DNA of 9,596 nt, taken from Fen731 sp964481885. GTDB lineage: Bacteria; Actinomycetota; Humimicrobiia; Humimicrobiales; Humimicrobiaceae. The notes under the pieces are model-generated. The model did not search any database. It was not told the origin of the DNA and worked only from the letters and a program-made list of their open reading frames with translations. The translations under genes were made by a program, and so were the position numbers. Where the stretch lies: contig CAYZUS010000064.1 of NCBI GenBank assembly GCA_964481885.1, forward strand, positions 1 through 9,596, given 5' to 3'. Below are positions 6,906 through 9,596 of the stretch, piece by piece (position 1 is the stretch's first letter; each line of letters opens with the position of its first letter).

Positions 6906-9533
6906 ATGCCTGAGAACAAAAAAATGGAACTTGTCTCACCAGCGGGAAGCTGGGATGCGCTTGTTGCTGCCATAAATGCAGGTGCAGATGCTGTTTATCT
7001 TGGCTTAAACAGGTTCAGCGCCAGGGCATTTGCTGAGAACTTTGAGCTTTCCCGGTTAAAGCAGGCCGTGGATGCAGCGCATCATAATGGTGTAAAAGTC
7101 TATCTAGCTTTCAATACCCTGATAAAAGACAGCGAGATGCAGGAAGTGGCCGGGCTTTTAAACGAGTACTTTTCGTTTTGTACAGACGGCATAATAATCC
7201 AGGATATGGGTCTCTACCAGGTACTCTCAGATCTTTTTCCTGGTATAAGGATACATGCCAGTACCCAGCTAAGCATTCATAACTTAAACTCACTTGAAAT
7301 GTTATCTGAGCTTGACTTTGCAAGGGCCGTGCTCGCAAGGGAAATGACTCTTGGCGAAATAACTGCTATTTCACAGTCTTTACCCGGCAGGGAATTAGAA
7401 GTATTTGCTCACGGCTCCCAATGCTACTGCTATTCGGGAAGCTGCTATTTTAGTTCATTTACGGGACTAAGAAGCGGCAACAGGGGAAGGTGCACCCAGC
7501 CCTGCAGGATGAAATACAATGTGGCGGCTTTGCCTGCTGGAAGGAAAAACACAGAAAGCAGAAGCGGGGAAAGAGTACTGCTGGAAAACTCATATGTTTT
7601 AAGCAAAAGCGATCTTTTTACTCTGGATATTCTGCCTGAACTTTCAAAAGCAGGGGTTACTGCGCTAAAAATCGAGGGCAGGATGAAAAATCCGGAATAT
7701 GTCGGGATAATAACTGCAATTTACAGGAAATATATAGACCTTTTTTACTCCGGTTCGGGTTCTTATTCTGTATCAAAGGAAGATATTTACAAAGCCACAC
7801 AGATTTATTCCAGGGAACTCGGACATGGCTATTTTAAGGAAGAGTTTCCTAAAGATATCGTTTCCATGAAAAAATCGGGCAGCATCGGGAATTTTCTGGG
7901 AAGGATAACAGGTTTTAAATACTCAGAGCCCGAAAAACTTAAGGCTTTAAAGGCCGGATTTAAAAAACCCCTAAAACCAGGGTATAGAGACAAAAGAAGC
8001 CTGCAGACAGGCCGAATAAAATCATTTCAGGTAAAAAGTAATTGGCCGATTTTAATTGGCGATATTCTACAGATATGGACAAATGCCGGAAATGAGCAGC
8101 TTACAGTGAGCAGTTTTAAGCTTCTTGAAACACTAAATGGCAAGTACTTATACTCAATTGATGCCGATGGAAAAATAAAAGCGGGCATGGGGGACAGGGT
8201 ATTTAAATCTTTCGACTATAATCTTGATGTAGAAGCTAAAAGCTATTTTGCAGGCGGCCTTAAAAACAAGCCCGGGAAATTCCGAAAGGACGCTTCTGGT
8301 GACAGGTTTTTTGCCGGAACAATACCGGAAAATTATTTCGGGGGGAAACCGGATAAGGGTACCGGTGATTTTGGTTCAGGAATTAAAGTATCGGATTTAT
8401 CCGGTTTTAATATACTGAAAACTTCCTCACTTGGAGCAGCAAATCGGGCTGAACTTAAAAAATTACACCGGGAGAACCTTTCCGCCGTCCCGGGGCTTAA
8501 GGTCGAAATATATGATTTGGGTTTTGCGGATAAAATTTTGAATGAAAGTCATGAATGCTTAAAAGGTATTGTCATCAATAATTTTGGCTCGGCATTAAAT
8601 GGGGCTGATTTAAATAGCGGTTTGCTTAAAACTGTTTTTGAAAAGTGCAGGGAAAAGAGAATTGACCTCATATTCAAAACGCCTCAGGTAATATATGATA
8701 ATGATTTGGCAAAGCTAGAATCTTTAATACCGGCACTTGCAGAAATCGGGATTAAATACTTTTCTGTCTCAAACTTTGGGGTATTGAAAACACTGCTTGA
8801 TGCAGCAAATGGCGGCATTGAAACAGACACAGACATAAATATAGATATAGATTTTGGTTTTAATGTTTTTAACCACAAAGCTGCTTCTTTTTTCCATGGA
8901 ATGAGCCAAAAATATAAAGGCATAAATATAAAGGACATATGCCTGTCGGTTGAGCTTAGTTTAAATGAGATAAATGACCTGATTTCCAAATCATATTCTG
9001 ATTCTTTAACTACTTCCGAACCCGATATTACTTCCAGCTCAGTTGCCGCTTTTAAACCGGTTTCCCATTCTGAGGCCTCTTTGGCCAAGCCTGATATCAG
9101 CTTTAAAAAACCTGTTTACAGCATTTACAGCTATGGGTATTATCCGGTGATGCAGTCAAGATTTAAATTAAAATATATAGATGAAAAAAAGCCACAGGGC
9201 ATACTTATGGATTACTATTTGATGGATCAGAAAAACTATGATTTCAGGATCGTTGAAGAGTTTAACGGCAATATTTCTTTTTTAAGCTCAAAAAAGATTT
9301 GCGTCTTGTTTGACATCGATAAAATAATTGCAAGCGGCATGGGAAATCTTTATATTGATGCGAGGACCTTTGGACCTGGCGAGGCAGTAGAAATAATAAG
9401 GACATACAGCAAAGCTCTGCAGGCCTGTAATAAAAACGGGCCAAAAGGAATTGAAGATTTGATGGCATCCGCCAAAAACAACATACTCTTTTCAGATTAC
9501 ACCCGCGGGCATCTTGAAAGGGAAGTATTGTAA
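6906..9533 (+). CDS. U32-family protein (RlhA/TrhP-like, two U32 modules around a DUF3656-like region)
   Basis: U32 proteins are annotated as peptidases. The characterised relatives RlhA (23S rRNA), TrhP (tRNA) and UbiU/UbiV (ubiquinone) are prephenate-linked or O2-independent hydroxylases with a 4Fe-4S cluster. The first module (about 7-280) has MELVSPAGSWDAL, HASTQLSIHN (117-126), the signature from EVFAHGSQCYCYSGSC (165-180), NRGRCTQPCR (192-201) and ALKIEGRMKNPEY (253-265). Cysteines 173, 180, 196 and 200 are the likely cluster ligands; C175 is extra. Residues about 365-445 look like the DUF3656 beta domain. Residues about 530-845 repeat the first module's order without its cysteines, with a Ser/Thr-rich insert at about 697-735. 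The 875 residues exceed E. coli RlhA (653). No signal peptide or membrane segment is seen, so it is cytosolic. The start is uncertain: no Shine-Dalgarno precedes 6906, and an ATG at 6924 would give MELVSPAG. The substrate is unknown; RNA hydroxylation is the best inference. Confidence 0.85.
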   Translation: MPENKKMELVSPAGSWDALVAAINAGADAVYLGLNRFSARAFAENFELSRLKQAVDAAHHNGVKVYLAFNTLIKDSEMQEVAGLLNEYFSFCTDGIIIQDMGLYQVLSDLFPGIRIHASTQLSIHNLNSLEMLSELDFARAVLAREMTLGEITAISQSLPGRELEVFAHGSQCYCYSGSCYFSSFTGLRSGNRGRCTQPCRMKYNVAALPAGRKNTESRSGERVLLENSYVLSKSDLFTLDILPELSKAGVTALKIEGRMKNPEYVGIITAIYRKYIDLFYSGSGSYSVSKEDIYKATQIYSRELGHGYFKEEFPKDIVSMKKSGSIGNFLGRITGFKYSEPEKLKALKAGFKKPLKPGYRDKRSLQTGRIKSFQVKSNWPILIGDILQIWTNAGNEQLTVSSFKLLETLNGKYLYSIDADGKIKAGMGDRVFKSFDYNLDVEAKSYFAGGLKNKPGKFRKDASGDRFFAGTIPENYFGGKPDKGTGDFGSGIKVSDLSGFNILKTSSLGAANRAELKKLHRENLSAVPGLKVEIYDLGFADKILNESHECLKGIVINNFGSALNGADLNSGLLKTVFEKCREKRIDLIFKTPQVIYDNDLAKLESLIPALAEIGIKYFSVSNFGVLKTLLDAANGGIETDTDINIDIDFGFNVFNHKAASFFHGMSQKYKGINIKDICLSVELSLNEINDLISKSYSDSLTTSEPDITSSSVAAFKPVSHSEASLAKPDISFKKPVYSIYSYGYYPVMQSRFKLKYIDEKKPQGILMDYYLMDQKNYDFRIVEEFNGNISFLSSKKICVLFDIDKIIASGMGNLYIDARTFGPGEAVEIIRTYSKALQACNKNGPKGIEDLMASAKNNILFSDYTRGHLEREVL
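8820..8852 (+). repeat. Short degenerate 6-base tandem repeat inside the U32 gene
   Basis: About five and a half units of a GAYAYA-like hexamer (gaaaca, gacaca, gacata, aatata, gatata, gat) run in frame. They encode alternating acidic/polar and Thr/Ile residues (E-T-D-T-D-I-N-I-D-I-D, residues 639-649). The peptide leads into a strand of the second U32 module. Copies differ by single bases, so the tract is old or selected for its protein pattern rather than freshly slipped. Confidence 0.5.
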
Positions 9534-9557
9534 TAAGCTATTCACATTTCAAAAATG

Positions 9558-9586
9558 TTGATATGCTTTGTTTCAATATATATAAT
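9558..9586 (+). promoter_or_regulatory. Sigma70/SigA-type promoter pointing out of the right edge
   Basis: TTGATA (9558-9563) and TATAAT (9581-9586) are separated by exactly 17 bases: five of six consensus bases at -35 and six of six at -10. Transcription would start at about 9592-9594, at the window end. It begins 24 bases after the U32 stop, so it should serve a gene beyond the window on the same strand. The AT-rich setting makes chance TATAAT hexamers common, but the pair with ideal spacing is notable. Confidence 0.6.
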
Positions 9587-9596
9587 TTAGTCAGGA

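Noticed and set aside
8684..9088. Open frame of 134 codons on the minus strand inside the U32 gene
   Set aside because: It is antisense to the repeated U32 module and the low-complexity insert, and its Ser/Phe-rich product is what the complement of that coding strand would give.
6906..9533. U32 protein as a secreted collagenase or protease
   Set aside because: There is no signal peptide, and the conserved residues are cluster-type cysteines shared with RNA and ubiquinone hydroxylases rather than a protease active site.
1..9596. Mobile, defence, CRISPR or RNA-gene content
   Set aside because: Genes are closely packed, no gap exceeds 164 bases, and I found no transposase, integrase, repeat-spacer pattern, tRNA-like fold or rRNA segment.

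Overview
The window holds a nearly complete arginine biosynthesis operon, all on the + strand, in the order argC (3' end only)-argB-argD-argF-argR-argG-argH. A large U32-family ('peptidase U32') gene follows on the same strand. Sequence composition is AT-rich (about 40% G+C by eye). Shine-Dalgarno sites of the AGGAGG type precede the arg genes, so the host is a bacterium. The D-F-R-G-H order with argR embedded is the arrangement known from actinobacterial argCJBDFRGH clusters. Together with the low G+C this suggests a deep-branching, AT-rich actinobacterial-type lineage or another Gram-positive-related group. That placement is inference from gene order only.

Layout. Positions 1-306 are the C-terminal 101 codons of ArgC. 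argB overlaps the end of argC. argD follows after 14 bases, argF after a 67-base gap, and argR after 9 bases, with its ribosome binding site touching the argF stop. argG follows after 58 bases; that gap contains two near-identical direct repeats that resemble half of an ArgR operator. argH follows after 67 bases. A 164-base gap with a weak terminator-like hairpin separates argH from the 875-codon U32 gene, which fills the rest. The last 63 bases contain a very good sigma70-type promoter pointing out of the window.

Function. ArgB phosphorylates N-acetylglutamate, ArgC reduces it to the semialdehyde, and ArgD transaminates that to N-acetylornithine. After deacetylation by an enzyme not in this window, ArgF makes citrulline, ArgG argininosuccinate and ArgH arginine plus fumarate. 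ArgR is the arginine-responsive repressor and presumably controls the operon and itself. All catalytic motifs I looked for in ArgB, ArgD, ArgF, ArgG and ArgH are intact, and ArgR keeps its recognition helix and arginine-binding motif.

The U32 protein belongs to the iron-sulfur RNA hydroxylase/ubiquinone hydroxylase group (RlhA, TrhP, UbiU/V) rather than true proteases. By eye it contains two U32 modules; the second has lost the cysteine motif and carries a Ser/Thr-rich insert. I see no mobile elements, RNA genes, CRISPR arrays or defence genes, and no evidence of an undescribed multi-gene system. The points most worth checking are the absence of argJ between argC and argB, the tandem operator-like repeats before argG, and the two-module U32 architecture.
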